From NCBI RefSeq assembly GCF_030269925.1, contig NC_085107.1, positions 3,224,001 to 3,288,000 on the forward strand: a DNA stretch of 64,000 bases, in the 5' to 3' direction. Shown here one piece after another: positions 11,295-25,200 of the stretch. The stretch comes from Bombyx mori (taxonomy: Eukaryota > Arthropoda > Insecta > Lepidoptera > Bombycidae). Numbering within the stretch: the first letter of the stretch is position 1; every line of letters starts with the position of its first letter. Under the pieces are notes generated by a model. It did not search any database. It was not told the origin of the DNA and saw only the letters and a program-made list of their open reading frames with translations. The position numbers and the translations under genes were made by a program.

Positions 11295-13340
11295 GGTGTG
11301 TTCGAAATGAGACGGTAATTGAGTAATGGTGTTGTAAGTAAATCTGTCCTATATACATGTTCTTTCTCTGATCTGTCAGCCCTTTTCTAATGAAATCATT
11401 AGTTTGTAAGTTAATTGATAGTGGCAAAAATTTAAGGCCGTTGACTTATCCGGCATTCGTAAATCATAAGAAATATATATGTATTTATATATAAATAAAA
11501 TTACATATATATTGACTAATATCTCGTAACTATTCACTATGTTTAAATTTAATAATAATTCTACTAGTATGTAGGTTTTAAAGTTTTCGACGATGACTTG
11601 ATCAGAATTTTCGGACGTGATTATTGAAAGAAAAGCGATTACAACAAACACGCTTTTTATTCGTAATTTTTAATTATAATAAGACTGATGTCGCAAAAAC
11701 GAATGGTGTATTGAATGTTGTTGGAAAAATAGGCCTGCTAGGTGGAAAAGACGATTATAGTTTATTGAAATATAAAAAAATACGAAGTCGTAATTTGTAA
11801 TATACATATATAATAATATAATGTACATACATCTATTACCGTGTTCAACTAAGGCTATATACAACGAAAAAATTGAGGGTTTAAATCCAATATCTGTAGG
11901 TAAATTAATCAGGCTATGACGGTGCATACATTTAATTAATTGTATCGGAAATTCCTTTTAGCGATCTTCATATGAATTGTAGACAGATCGATCGTGCGGT
12001 CATCCTGCCATGCGCAGTGTACGCTGATAGGCCCCATCTCACGCTTCTCTCGGAACTTTGTTCGGCCCGGCTGAAATCGATTTGTCTGGCTCACCCCACA
12101 ACAACCCCACCCTTCTATTAAACTTAATTGAACACGGTCCTATAATCGGACCTATTTGCTATCCAGTTAAGGACTTTCGAAATTTATATATATTGAAAAT
12201 TATTTTAATGAAATGACGGTAATTTTGAAAATGTTTTGATTCTTGTGATGTGGATGTGATTCTTAAATTGGTATCATGAAAGAATATCCCGTAGTTATTA
12301 AATGTATCCCAGAAAACTTCAGACCCTAAGTATGTGCTGCCTACTTTTAAAACCCCTATTTTCAGTCGAAGGTTATCTTTCAGTGTTCTCTTTTAGCGTT
12401 AAGACTGCATATTGTACTTTTGTCGTCTAATAGTTTGTATTTTTTTTTGTGTGCAATAAAGATCTACTCTATAGATATTTATAAGTTAAATGCGGAGTTT
12501 TCCATAGATGAGGATAAACCAGTAATATGTATAAGTGCTATAACTAGAACAGACGGTAGACAAAAAACAAATTCTCCTTCAAATGGAGGGCGGCGGCGTA
12601 ATGTTAATGCTCGCACTAATGCCCATATGTTCAAAGACGGCAGTGACCACTTTTCATCTAGTCAACCGCGAGCGGGTTCGTCTATTTCGGCCATGACATA
12701 TGTATAATAATCAAGATTGAACCGCCAAGAGCAGCCATTTTTATTGCAGGATTGTCTTCATTTTATGGAGCGCCGCTTATACCAATCGAATTAATCGTTA
12801 AGACAGATAAAGTCATAAAACTTGGTCTCTATATTCGATGTGTTTTTATTACTATTAGTATTTAAGAATTCAGGGGCATTTAATGTTTTATTATTATGTT
12901 TTAGTATTTAGATAGTTCGGGGTTCAAAGAACCATGATAAAGAATCAATTAAAAACTAAATACCTATTTATTTTCTGTCTACCGGGGAGTGGCAATTAAG
13001 TATTATGTTCAAACATTAAAGTTTCGATATAATGGTTTTTTAACCTTCCGGAGTAATAAGTACTCCTCAATTACTCACTAATTTTTTTGGCACTCCCTAA
13101 GTTTTACCAAAAAAGACGATGTTTTTCAAATTGTATCATTTAATGTATCCAAATATGGTGGTGGTGATGTAACTGGATTGCTGTATTAGAAACTTAATAA
13201 ATATTTCTGTCTAATAAACAAGAATTTTATTTCCGTACGTATTATACATTTTATAGATGTTGTTTTTATGTATGCGTGACATGTTCGTAGTTGTACCGCG
13301 TGCAGAAGGGAGAATATGATCACGTGGACTGATTGCAAAA
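11295..13340. other. Intergenic, no gene recognised
   Basis: Mostly AT-rich. A GC-richer patch at about 11990-12115 could be an old repeat, but I could not place it. The open frames at 11376-11651, 11670-11927 and 12420-12707 have no protein-like features I trust. Confidence 0.45.
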
Positions 13341-13602
13341 CGGTCGATATATATTATAAATAATATTATAAATCTGAAAGTGTGTTTGTTTATCCTTCTT
13401 TCTAATCGAAACGAAGCAACGGATTGACGTTGTTTTTTTAAAGTGATAGTTTTAGGTCAAGAGAGTGACATATGTGTAATAGTAATAGAGTGACTAACTA
13501 CCTTTTATTTCGAAAAAAAATCTCATTTCCACACGAAGCTGATTTAATGTTTTTAGAAAAACTACATGAAATACGCGGGCGAAGTTGCGGGTAGCAGTCA
13601 GT
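13341..13602 (+). repeat. Short non-autonomous element of the TATAATATTA...GCGGG(T)AGCAG type
   Basis: Starts with a 'taaataatattataaatctg' end and finishes with GCGGGCGAAGTTGCGGGTAGCAG. These are the two ends of a very common lepidopteran short repeat related to the elements at 13757, 21805 and 47266. The CTAG terminus is degenerate. Confidence 0.5.
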
Positions 13603-13756
13603 TTTCATATAAATTGACTTTCATCGATGCGAATTGCCTTTGATTGTTGGTTAAACGATTGAAGAAATTGCACATTGTCGCAAATTAGTAATCGTGTGCA
13701 TTCATAACGCATGCAAAACGAACATGAAGTATCGAACAGGGAATTCTTATACAATA

Positions 13757-14004
13757 CTAGCTGTACCCGTCCGCTTCGCTGGGCATTTAAAATTAACATT
13801 ATTATTTATCACCCCCACAAAGATTCTCATCATTAAAGCCTCCGCAACTGGTGTAGGGAGTCCAACACTCATATAAATATTAGCCTATCCATTAAGTGCA
13901 TGTATTTTCTACATGGATACCAAGTTTCAAGTCAATCGCATGCATGGTTCAGTACTTTTAACGGAACATCCGTAAAAACCACTGTAGATTTATATAATTA
14001 TAGA
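13757..14004 (-). repeat. 248-bp TC...CTAG element, copy 1
   Basis: CTAG at 13757-13760 and terminal GA at 14003-14004, with A before and T after. The internal sequence (GTCCGCTTCGCTGGGC, 'taggGagtccaacactcat', 'catggataccaagtttcaag') is nearly identical to the copies at 21805-22054 (opposite orientation) and 47266-47511. All are about 248 bp and non-coding. Confidence 0.8.
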
Positions 14005-15649
14005 TAGATGGCAAATGTGAAAAAGTTTTCAAATTAAATTTTTTAATTTCTCACATTTTAAAAAGGACAGCATTTTATGTTTTTAAACTAAAATATCAAT
14101 TGAGTAGTGATTTATTTTCGAATAAAACAAATATAGCAAAACTGTTGACGCAAGGTTGTTCGATATTTCTACAGGAGGCGACTGATTGTACCATCCGGGC
14201 AACCAGTACTATCAAAGTTTACGATGTGAATTAGGGATACAAGTAATAGCACTCATTTATTTCTAAGATGGGTGTACGAGCGCACGGACAGCTTGGTGTG
14301 GTTATTGCTGAAGCATAGTTATAACAACTTTATACAATGTTCATAGAAGGGCATAAGGTGGAAGATTGAATTATATTATTTAAATTCACAGGATATAGTT
14401 TCAACCTGTAGATCTAATTCGTAGCACCCTAGTTTCTACCTATACTTCTAGTTTGTAGAAAATGTCCATTGATAGCGCAGTGGTAGCGTAGACCAAGCAA
14501 ATATTAATCTTCATTAATTCCTAGATATTTAACATTATGGAGTTACAATTGATAAAAATCAATGTAGAATAACAGACTAGCTAGAAGTATAAAATGCGTG
14601 ATGTATGTTATAGGACGATTCCTTGAGTAAAAGTAGTTCCTATAAATTAGTTAAGAAATTTAAGATTTTATTTATTTGAAACTTCTCTAAATCAGAGAAT
14701 CCGTTTTCAAAAATGGTTTTAAAAACCTTTGTCTGGCTTAAAACTAAAAAGTTTTCGTTTGCGCGTTTTATGAAATTCTAAATTCATAATAAATTAACAA
14801 TTATAGTCGTGGAAATACTTAAAAATCTAGTCATTTTACGAAGTTGAAAACCCGCTACACGCTAGCGGTTAATTATTTATCCTTATAATGCGAATCGAGA
14901 CCTTTGATCCCCTTTGATACGTATAGTATACTTATATAAGTACCGTTAGGTCGTATCGACCCGTCTGGGCGGATATCTTGTTTAGTCTAGACAGTAGACA
15001 CAATGATGCCTATTTATAGATTGAATTTCGTAGTGGCACATTATCGGCCGGCGTATGAGGACGGTACTTTAATATACTCTAGACATAGCAACGTATGTAT
15101 TTTAAGATTCTAAAACTCTGTTGGTATACAACGGTTGTTTTGGAACTTTATATCTTACGTTAGTGATGTTTTTTCTCGGAAACGATGTTGTTATTTTCAA
15201 AATAGATTGTCGTTTCGGGATATTTGATGCGAATGCAATATCGAGGGGTGTAAGTCTATTTGGTTTAGGCGACATTTCGCTTAATACGCAATGCTTAACT
15301 TTGTAATTAAATGTGCGTTTTATTTAGTATATTAGCATCAACAGTTCGACGTTTTTAATTGAACTTTAATTAAGATTGCTCCTCCATTCAAATAGCCGAA
15401 GAAGTTTTTTTGGTCTGATATTGAATGATTGAATTTTTAAACTTTTATACCTCTCTTGTATAGTTGCAAGGTTGTCCCTTAAACCAAATTGCCTTTCACC
15501 CTTCGATATATAGAAAACAGGCTTGAAAATGAGTTTCGTTCGTAATAACAAGCAATTTTAATGTGCGGGTATGACATGAATCATAACATTTCTGGAATCA
15601 CTGTATAAATATACGAATCGTAAAAAGAAAATACATATTCTCAGTTTAT
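14005..15649. other. Intergenic, no gene recognised
   Basis: AT-rich. A weak Bm1-like tail on the minus strand at about 14255-14310 is the only repeat I can suggest. The frames at 15121-15306 and 15366-15551 look random. Confidence 0.45.
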
Positions 15650-16035
15650 ATCTCAGAATACCGAATAGCGTTGCGGCTAGGGCGGTGTTCGAATCCTGTA
15701 GATAGGCCCCATTTTAATACGCTTTTATTAGCTTCAGACGTATGTATGTATGTTTGTAACGGAATCTTTGAACATGATTTTTTCTTCTAATGAAATACGT
15801 ACATAACAAATTTACACGTCAGAATTCTACAATAGAGGAATAAAGTTTTGTAATAAGAATTAAATCTCCAAAATATATAACTGGCGTAATCACCATACAA
15901 TTGAGACTTCTGCTAGACTTAAGTCTGGAGTGTGGCATTCACGTTGTTAATGGATTCCGGTGGTCACTTAACACCAATCGGGCCATTACTTCATTCAATT
16001 GTCTACGCAATAAATTAATTAAAAAACTTTTTACG
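15650..16035 (+). repeat. Old Bm1 copy interrupted by a 75-base repeat fragment
   Basis: A decayed tRNA-like head (GGTGTTCGAATCCTG at about 15691) is followed at 15706-15781 by the unit 'aatacgcttttatt...cttcagacgtatg...ggaatctttgaacatg' seen also at 31437-31852 and 62463-63050. The Bm1 middle (CTAATGAAATACGTAC at 15786) and Bm1 end (CACTTAACACC at 15965; a GCAATAAATTAATTAAAAAA-like tail) then resume. So a fragment of one repeat has landed in another. Confidence 0.6.
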
Positions 16036-16140
16036 TACATACTTTCTATCAAGAAAACTCTCAATCCGGGCGTTTGGGCTTTTAATATGGGATGTCTTCA
16101 AAAAAGTTCTCGGTCCTCAAGAAAGCGTGTTCAGCAACCA

Positions 16141-16384
16141 TTTCTTTTATTGCTTTACATGGGTGGACGAGCTTACAGCCCACCTGGTGTTAAGTGGTCA
16201 CCGGAGTCCATAGACATGTACAATGTAAATGCGCCATCCCCCTTGAGATATAAGTTCTAAGGTCTCAGTATAGTTACAACGGCGGCCCCATCCTTTAAAC
16301 CGAAACGCTTTACTGCTTCGCGGCAGAAATAGGCAGGGTGGTGGCACCCAACCGTGCACATTCACAAGAGGTCCTACCACCAAC
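16141..16384 (-). repeat. Bm1 SINE, 5'-truncated
   Basis: Minus-strand Bm1 from its A-rich tail (16141-16150 as T/A) to 'gaggtcctaccacca'; the tRNA-like head is missing. It abuts the older plus-strand Bm1 just upstream. Confidence 0.9.
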
Positions 16385-17035
16385 ATTTACACCATTATCA
16401 AATTAAGTTCAACATGTAATAATATAACATCACTTTTGGACTTCGAATAAGTTCATACCACTAAGGCACTAAGCGGACTGAATTATTTCATTTTCACAAC
16501 ATAATGAATACACATTTGGTGAAAAAACTTACAGCCTCTTTTTTTTATTTATTAATTAAAGAGTTATTAAATAAAACGGCAATTTATAAAATACACATTA
16601 ATATTTTAATAGTGTACAGGGTCAATCTAAGCTTCGATACAGACAATAGAAATAATTCACGACGATCCATTTTCTGGTAACGGAAAGAAATTGAACAATC
16701 ATTAATAGTATTACAATAAAATAAAAAAATTCGTTACATTGAAAACTTTGTCACATACATAGATTTAATTTAATCATCACATTAATATTTTTCTCTATTT
16801 ATATCATTTACGTAACAAACTAACATCGATACTGTGATTTTTAAGGATTTTTTTTTTGTAACATCAATGCGGTAAATTTTATTTATATTCGATAGTGTGA
16901 TTAAAACGTTATTAACAACTACTATTATAGTAACAAAAATATAGAATTATGAGCTTGGCCCGTCATAGTCTTGATGCTTGACGCATTTATGTTTATCAGA
17001 TCACAATGCAATTTAGGCGTTACGGTGGAGACAAG

Positions 17036-17204
17036 TGTGCTTAGTGTGAGTTTTTAACGTTCTCGATATCGTGAAAGTTACCTCATATTTGTATGGAATG
17101 GGTTCGTTTGCGTACGTTTGCCGCTAGGGGCGCTGTTCCAACTGCATACAAAATTAGGTAACTTTTACGCTATCGAGAACGTTAAGAAACTCGCACTAAG
17201 CACA
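17036..17204 (+). mobile_element. Palindromic MITE, copy 2
   Basis: 169 bp beginning TGTGCTTAGTGTGAG and ending CTCGCACTAAGCACA, with long inverted ends containing AACGTTCTCGATA. The centre (GGTTCGTTTGCGTACGTTTG) is the reverse complement of the centre of copy 1 at 11124-11290, so the two lie in opposite orientation about 6 kb apart. Confidence 0.82.
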
Positions 17205-18360
17205 CAGGTGGCCAGAGCTTTACGGTATAGCGCCAATTATTATAATTATCAACTCTTTTACTAATTTATTTACAGTGAACACTTTAAAAATAATAGACAT
17301 CCTAGTGAACTTCTTCAGCTGCTGTCGCATTCTTAATCGCGTAGTGCCACTTCAGTCGGGTGTAGGCAGCCTTCCGTGTTGTGCATCAACATTTCTAAAC
17401 ACCCGAAATTTTTTCGGAAATAAACCTATTGTACAGACAACGAACATCAAAGACACATGCATTTTTTTTCCTAGACATATTTTCTTTATTCAACATTTAG
17501 TGAAAGTAAAACACTAATATTATCGTGATACATTTCAACACCAAGTTTCTGTATATTCCCCCATCTTAAAGATCACAATCCTTTACAATCTCCACGAAAT
17601 TGTATTTTAATAATATGTATTATACGGGTAAATAATTATCGAATAATATTCATTGTGATACAATAAATTCCATTAACATCTAACATTTTTAAATTATTAT
17701 GATGCGAATAATAAAAGTTGCTTCTCACCAATAAATAATAAAATATTGGATGCAATGTAGTAACTAGTCGAAACTGGTTATATTTATAGACTATGAATTT
17801 ATTGACAACTTCTGTTAAATATCGTCAAAGCTGAGTTAGGCGTTGCCACTTGTACAGTTGACAAGAATTATTCTAAACAAATGTAACGCATCATAGATTT
17901 CATAAACCAATGATCAATGCAAAACCTTAACACTAATCTTAGATAGAAAAATAGTGGCAACACTAATATTTGTCGCTTTAGGAAAGAACATGTGATTTTT
18001 TTTAATGCATAAATTCAATGTCCATCGCCTAGAACCGTGAATTAAACATATCATTTGAAACACGGTCGTATTGATACTTAAATTTAATTAATGAATATGA
18101 TTTCAATACTTCACTCTTTCCGGTAAACATATTATTATTATTTGGATAAAAAAAATTGTATTATTCGACACAAAAAAAAAGCAATTTCAAATGCATCAAG
18201 TTTGTAGCGCAAATAAATTAAAAAATAATAATCTAGATTCATTTCGGCTATTCATAAAAACAATACGAATAAAAAGAAGTTTACACACTTTTATAAAAAT
18301 CACTTTCGATCGATATCACTCGATTTAAAAAAATTCACGTTCATTCTCTTCGGTATATAA
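17205..18360. other. Intergenic, no gene recognised
   Basis: AT-rich sequence downstream of the importin-7 poly(A) signal. The 80-codon plus frame at 17275-17517 has a non-ATG start and no recognisable motif. Confidence 0.45.
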
Positions 18361-18380
18361 TAACCAAACAAACGTTCTAT

Positions 18381-18386
18381 TTTATT
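18381..18386 (-). other. IPO7: Candidate poly(A) signal of importin-7
   Basis: TTTATT on the plus strand reads AATAAA on the minus strand. It is the first canonical signal downstream of the importin-7 stop codon (19183-19185) and implies a 3' UTR of roughly 0.8 kb. Confidence 0.5.
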
Positions 18387-19182
18387 AGTAAAAAATGTCA
18401 TTTAAATAAGAATTTTGACGACAAAAATATACTGGAGTGAATTTTTTTATCGGACTAAAAAAAGGTCGAATTTTTCACACTAGTTAGTATTTCAGCATCG
18501 GCGTCCAAGCGGCTTTAAGCAGTCCGAAACAACGTCGACATAAAATATAATCATTTTTTCTAAACTTAACAATGGTACATTGGACAAATAAACAAAAAAA
18601 ACAAATACACAAAAAATCTGAGATCCAATGCCAGACTTCCAGTGAAGCCAACCGGTACTGAACCACCACTCCAATTGTGTTTGCTAGACTATATTCATAA
18701 TTAAAAACAAAAACGAATGGATTTAGTTAGTTGCATACGCTAAAATGCCTACAGGTCTGTCAAAACAAACGGTGAACATTTACCACAAACAAAAACAGCA
18801 TACTCAGTAACTAAAACATATAAAACCGTTTAACTTAAATGTCATAAAATTATAGATATCGAAAGAAAGTGTTGCGTCAGTTTCATAAAATGTATATTTG
18901 ATCTAAAAATACAGGCTCTACAAGCATACATACATAAGCGGAAAAAAATAATTAAATAAAAATATCATTTCCATTTGTTTTCTTACATCGTAAACGTGAT
19001 ATGAGAGCCTTTCGTGAATGGGTTTAAGTTTAAAATTCTATAATCGCTTGAACATAAGCCAAATTGCGTATAATAAAAACCAATGTTGACTTTTGTACAG
19101 CGAACAGAAAATAAACTTATGGTGATAATCATTTGATGATGAATGTTACTATAATTTTGTTAGTCCCCCAGTGCAGGCGAAT

Positions 19183-19238
19183 TTAAGATCCGAACTTGAA
19201 TGTCGTTGGCACCTGAGCTGGCACCGTGAACGAGTAAC
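19183..19238 (-). CDS. IPO7: Importin-7 exon 14, terminal (residues 1029-1046)
   Basis: Short last exon after acceptor TTTGTTGCAG; it encodes Y-S-F-T-V-P ... F-K-F-G-S and TAA at 19185-19183, matching the family terminus. Confidence 0.93.
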
Positions 19239-22200
19239 CTGCAACAAATTATTTACTTAGTTGTATTGAACCCCTATACAAAAAACCTATGGGAATCCGT
19301 ATAAATTAATTTTCTTATTTCTATTTTTAATTGATGATATTGAAATGGTAATTTTAATATCATTTCAATGACTCTGTTACACGTATGTACTGGTTTCTAA
19401 AATAAATAATTTTAATTTTAATAAAAACTCCATCATCGGGAGTTTTATCAATCAATTCAATTAATTTATTTTGTTGTTTGATATTTGAATTAATTAATAT
19501 ATTTACTGACTGAATAATATTTGCACGTCCACCTGATAGAAACACGCTGTTCTAATAACTATCAACAAATTTGTAAGCCGTGTTTTAGCTAATAAAGTTT
19601 GATTGATTGTTCGATACAAGTATTCGGGGAGAATCAGCCTTGTTTTCACACACAGACAATCACATGCCTAATGTAAGCTTCCAATACATATATGCCGGGG
19701 AAGATAGTGGCTGTAATGGTAGTAGTAATAGCAGCTTAGTATTTTTTTTTCATACCTTACTCATCAAAACCTCAATCTTAAGTATGCAATAAAGTGATCC
19801 TTTAAAGTGATTCCTTTGTGCGAATGTGTGCTCTTATTAAACTTGTACATAAGATAAATAATAAAGTGATTGTTACCTCCACTCTGTTCAATGCGTCTGC
19901 TGTCCATCTGGGCCTTACGCTGGTCAGCGAGCACAAACACAGCACTCAGTTGCTTCTTTTGGTCTTCACTGAGCACACTAGTTAATGCGTGATACAAAGC
20001 AGGCTCGGTGCTCGATAAAGCTGTATAAATAAATAACACAAGTTAAATTAAAGCAGTAAATTTAAAGACTCACTTAAAAAAGAGTATCAAAGCTTAATTC
20101 TTAAATTTTTTAAATAGAATATCTAACATGACTAAAGTTTTAAGCAGTTTAAAGACGTATCTTGTGATGGGCTTTGATAATTAGAAATATATTGGAATTT
20201 GCAAAGTTCTTGGTCTCTTTAGGACCCTAAACAAAACGCGTCTGCCTATCTTCTTGTATAAAGTTGTAAATAATCATAATAATTTACAACTATGAACCAA
20301 ATCCAATTTTAAAACTTTAGGTCAGTATATTATCTTCATGGATCCCACAGCCTTAAATGACCGTGATTGAAAAGTGGTTACCTGAACTCAGACATCACAT
20401 TATTAATTTTGCCACTTTGAGACTAGTGAGGTCTAGTGTCTCAATATTTAATATTTACGACTGCAATGGCATGCTTCAGTGTGAGACGGGCGGCTTATAA
20501 CATTACATTTAAATACATACCGGAGAGCGTGGTCTTGAATTTAACGTACTCATCGACAGGACAGTCCCTGTCGTCGAGGGGTGTTGTGTAGCATTCAATG
20601 GCAGCATCCTCCGGTTCGTAGTCGTCATCGTCCTGCAATACAAACAAATAAAATTGAATACCATTTTCTATTTCATATGTACATATTGCATAGATAGGTG
20701 AACAAACTTATGGCCTAGCTCGAGTTAAGCTGTAGTTAAAGAGTTAAACTGTAGATTTACACATAATTTTTTTATGATTTCATTTTTGTCTTCACTTGAT
20801 AAAAATACATAAATAATTCAAAATCCCTCGTTATTATTAAAAATTTAATAAAAAAAACGCAAGATTAGTTTAATATCTATTATATATTTTAAAATAATAT
20901 TTTACCTATCCTATAAATGAAAATAAAAAAGTATTCATGATATTTTGTAAGTAACACGTATTATTTTTTATTGCATAGATGTGTGGACGAGCTCACCACA
21001 GCCCACCTGGTGTTAAGTGGTTACCGGAGCCAATAGACATCTAAAACGTAAATGCCGCCACCCATCTCGAGATACAAGTTTTAAGGTCTCAGTATAGTTA
21101 CAACGGCTGCCCCAGTCTTCAATCCGAAACGCATTACTGCTTCACGGCAGAAACGGGTAGGGTGGTGAGTATAAGGTGGTTTAACGAAAAACGAATTTGT
21201 TTTCCCGAGTTCATGTTTACATTACATTTGTAATAACACTTTTGAATTATCATCACATTCATAAGAAGACCATTATGGTGAAACAAAATCATATTAATAC
21301 AGAGCCAGGTACAGATAAAGTGACTGTAAAGCAAAATAAACTTCTTATTTTGTAAGAAACAATAACTTCTCTGTCTAATTTAATATACATTTAATTCTAC
21401 AGTGCACGGGCTACAGAATAACTACGGTTGAGGAGAAACATAACGCACTTAGGCAGACTGGTATTTAAATATGTATAAAATGCGAAAAACGATATGTGAG
21501 TATTACTAATATGTTTTAATTTCATTATAAGTTTGCTAGACTGCATTGTCAGTATTTGTCAACTTTTATTTTCAAAGCAAATTCAATAATTATTGTTTTC
21601 AATCATTCGACTTCGGTCGCTTTTATGAGGCGAGAAATTAAAAGTAACCAAATCTGTTTGTGAATAATTGGCACTAGTATTACATATGGCATATACCAAT
21701 GGTCAGAAAGTCATGTTTTCCCTTGCAATGAATAATTCATGCACTGGAAACAAATAGTTTACAAAACGTTTTAAGCCTTTATTAATTACACATTGTTTTC
21801 TTTATCTATACTAATATATAAATCTTTAGTGGTTTTTACGGATGTTCTGTTATAACTACTGAACCATGCATCCGATTGACTTGAAACTTGGTATCCATGT
21901 AGAAAATACGTGTACTTAATGGATAGGCTAATATTTATATAAGTGTTGGACTCCCTACACCAGTTGCGAGGGCGTTAATGATGAGAATCTTTGTGGGGGT
22001 GAGAAATAATAATTTTAATTTTAAATGCCCAGCGAAGCGGTCGGGTACAGCTAGTACTGTATATTATTATATACTATGTACACATGTGATTCATATTATA
22101 TGATGTTGCCGTAGTCATAATCTTGAAGGGGTTAATAATATACAGGGAATGTTCGTTAGTGCATCTACAATCTACACCATGCAATAATGCACACAGAATT

Positions 22201-25200
22201 GTTAATTGTTAGTAGTTCCGATGTATGTACCAATTGACTCACGTCATCGCTGTCATAGTAATCTTCAATTTTGGCAGTCATCTCGACACCCTGCTGATTG
22301 CTAGTTTTTACTGCCATGCGGGCGAGCGTTTCCAGGTACTCGTGGCTCATTTCCTGGATGTCGTCTTCGTCACTCGACAAGGTCTCTATATTAAAAACAG
22401 TACAATTAAAAAAGATAGTGTTACTAATCGTCGTAATAAAGTGAAGTCGTCGGGCCTATGAGATAAGACGCCCAGTGCATTCGTATCCAGCGATACGATG
22501 GTGCCGGCGTTTGAAACCAATGTTCCTGATAAAATACGTACTTACAATACAACAGATGTTCACGAAATACTTCCACGGCGAAGGATTACTATCATGTAAT
22601 AAAAATCAAACCCGCAAATATTATAATATGCATAATTACTAGTGGTAGAGGGTATTGTGGGCTCGCACGGGTAGGTACCACCACTCCGTCGTTTTCTGCC
22701 GTGAAGCAGTGATGCGTTTCGGTTTGAAGATGGGGCAGTCGTTGTACTGTAAAAACTGAGACATAGAACTCATGTCTCAAGGTGAATGAATGGTGACAAA
22801 AAGTTGTTGATGTCTATAATCTCTGGTGACCACTTAACACCAAGTGAGCCATGAACTCGTTTACTCATCTTAACAATTAAAAAAATCAAGTTCCGGGATA
22901 TGTTTTATGCAGCTTACTTATAGTGAAAATCTCTTAATTTCATTGAATGTGAGTAGACAGGTTCGGAAAACATTTGACTAAAACAAATGTATCTTTCTAC
23001 CTTGGCATATAATATTGAGGTCACAATTGCGATACACACTAATCCATACAAGTGTTGATGAACTAATAAATTATCTACTCACCTTCATCAAGATCCTGGT
23101 CATCTTCCTCTGAAGATGAATCATCATCAGCCTCGGCTCGGCTTTCGTAAGCTCGTTTCAAACCATCAAACAGCACCAAACAGGACGGCAGCAGCTTAGG
23201 AATGAACTCATCTAGGTTGGGTCGCTGAGGGCCCATGTCCAGTAGTGTGCAAATGCCGAGCACGCAAAGTTTTCTGTCATGAAGCCTGAAGGAAACACTC
23301 GTTATTATCTGTTTTCGTCATTATTATTTTTTACATTTAGAGCACCTACACTTAGTAACTTGTGTCGCGTGAATGCAGCATAGTTATAATAAATCAAAGT
23401 GAAATTGAAATTATTATCCTACAATTACGATGTTAATAATTCAAATTAAACGACATTAGCGCGATTGCTGTAATCGTGCGACACATAGAGACTAATTTTA
23501 AGGTATATACCAAGTAAGATTACAACATCAATAATCAAATACTTTACATTTTTTTGTACCTTTGCATGTATTTAACTGTTTTACAGGGGCTCTTAATCTG
23601 AAAACTAGTTATCTCCATTCTCTAGCTCTTTAATTCATAACTTTCTACCGAAATAAATGCCTTCAGTTGTCAACTGGCTTTTTTTGATAGCTGTTAGTAG
23701 CTTTCTTATTTCCTTGCTGTTTCAAGTATTTGACACTAAATAAACACATATATTAAAGTGTTATTTGCCAATTTAAAATGTGGATGTTTTCTGTTCAACA
23801 ATAAATTGCAGGAATGGTTTCAAGTAACTTCCTCCATTACCACTATTCAAAGTATTCTTGATATCTTACTAGTTTGAACTTGGTAAAGGAACTATTTGAT
23901 AATAATAATTAAAACTGAGTCAACATTCATATTTATTTTATATTAATTTATTTTAAGTTCATTAGTAAATTGTAAAATCTCATAAGATTTCATATTATTG
24001 TTTATTTAATAGGCACAAACAAGACAACTGGCAACAGCAAATAATAACAAACATAACAACAAACTTTATCAATATATTAACTACTCATAAAGTTTATGTG
24101 AACAGTGACAAATAAAGTATATGAAAGACTACTAATAAATTCATCAAAATAAATCGAGCCAAAGGCGCGTAGAGACAGTTCCGTAGAATTGCGATTTCCG
24201 TGGGAAGTTTTAAAACCTTAAATTTTTCTAATGCCTAATCAGTTAGCAATTTCAAAAAACGGAGGGAGCTTGACGTATTCTTAAAATATTGTTTCATAAT
24301 GAATCCTATTGTTAAATACATGTAAAGTCTACGTTCTAAATAAACCAACTTTTATTAAAGCAGAAACAACCAAACAGCCTACTGACATACAAATATAGTG
24401 AAAAATATATTCCTTGATAGCTGATGAAATGAGATAATGCCCTTTTCACAACCTTCCGATAAAATATATTGTTGTATGAGAACTTATAAAAAAAATAAGG
24501 TTCCAATTTTAATTTAAGGAAATGCTGCATGCTGTACTTTGTGTAAACATACTTATGAAGTGTCAAAGGCTATTTACTGTATTTACATTTTTTTTCAGAT
24601 CTTAACCAGGATGTGAAATGGGCACTTATATGTTTTCTTTAATGAAATGGATGATGATGATTTTTCTCATCAAGTAATGAATGGAAACTACCTGTAAAAA
24701 GGACCATATCTGTAGCATGAAGCAGAAAAAAATATCTCAGTATAAAATCACCTTAGATATATTGCGTATAAGTATTGCAGTATCTCTCCAGTCATTTTGC
24801 TATTTGATTAGAATGTCTTTTAAGCATTATTTAAAAAAAACATATTGTCTTTTAAATTTTCGATAAAATAATTTGTGTAACTTGAATCGTAATTATATAG
24901 AGGAATATAGTAAGATAGAAAATTTGTGCAAGATTTTGGTTACACAATCGAAATTGTAAAATGTGTCTATCGCAATGGACATTGATAACCTAAGAGTGAT
25001 CGTTAACCTTTTCGCTACGGCAGACAGCGTTTTGTGGCCGTAGTAGTAGCGTAAGGGTTAAAGGTTTCTTTTTTGTAATTTCGATTTGCTAGAGTAGTTG
25101 AGACCAACTTGCGATTTTGAAAGATGGCCTTAACAAAACTTTTACAAGTACCTAACTGTAATTATGGACACATTCACATCAACATAGTAGCACTCCTGAT

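Noticed and set aside
12420..12707. 95-codon plus-strand frame
   Set aside because: Non-ATG start, no splice sites in sensible places, composition unlike the confirmed exons.
15901..16260. 119-codon plus-strand frame
   Set aside because: It spans the end of one Bm1 copy and the start of another in opposite orientation.
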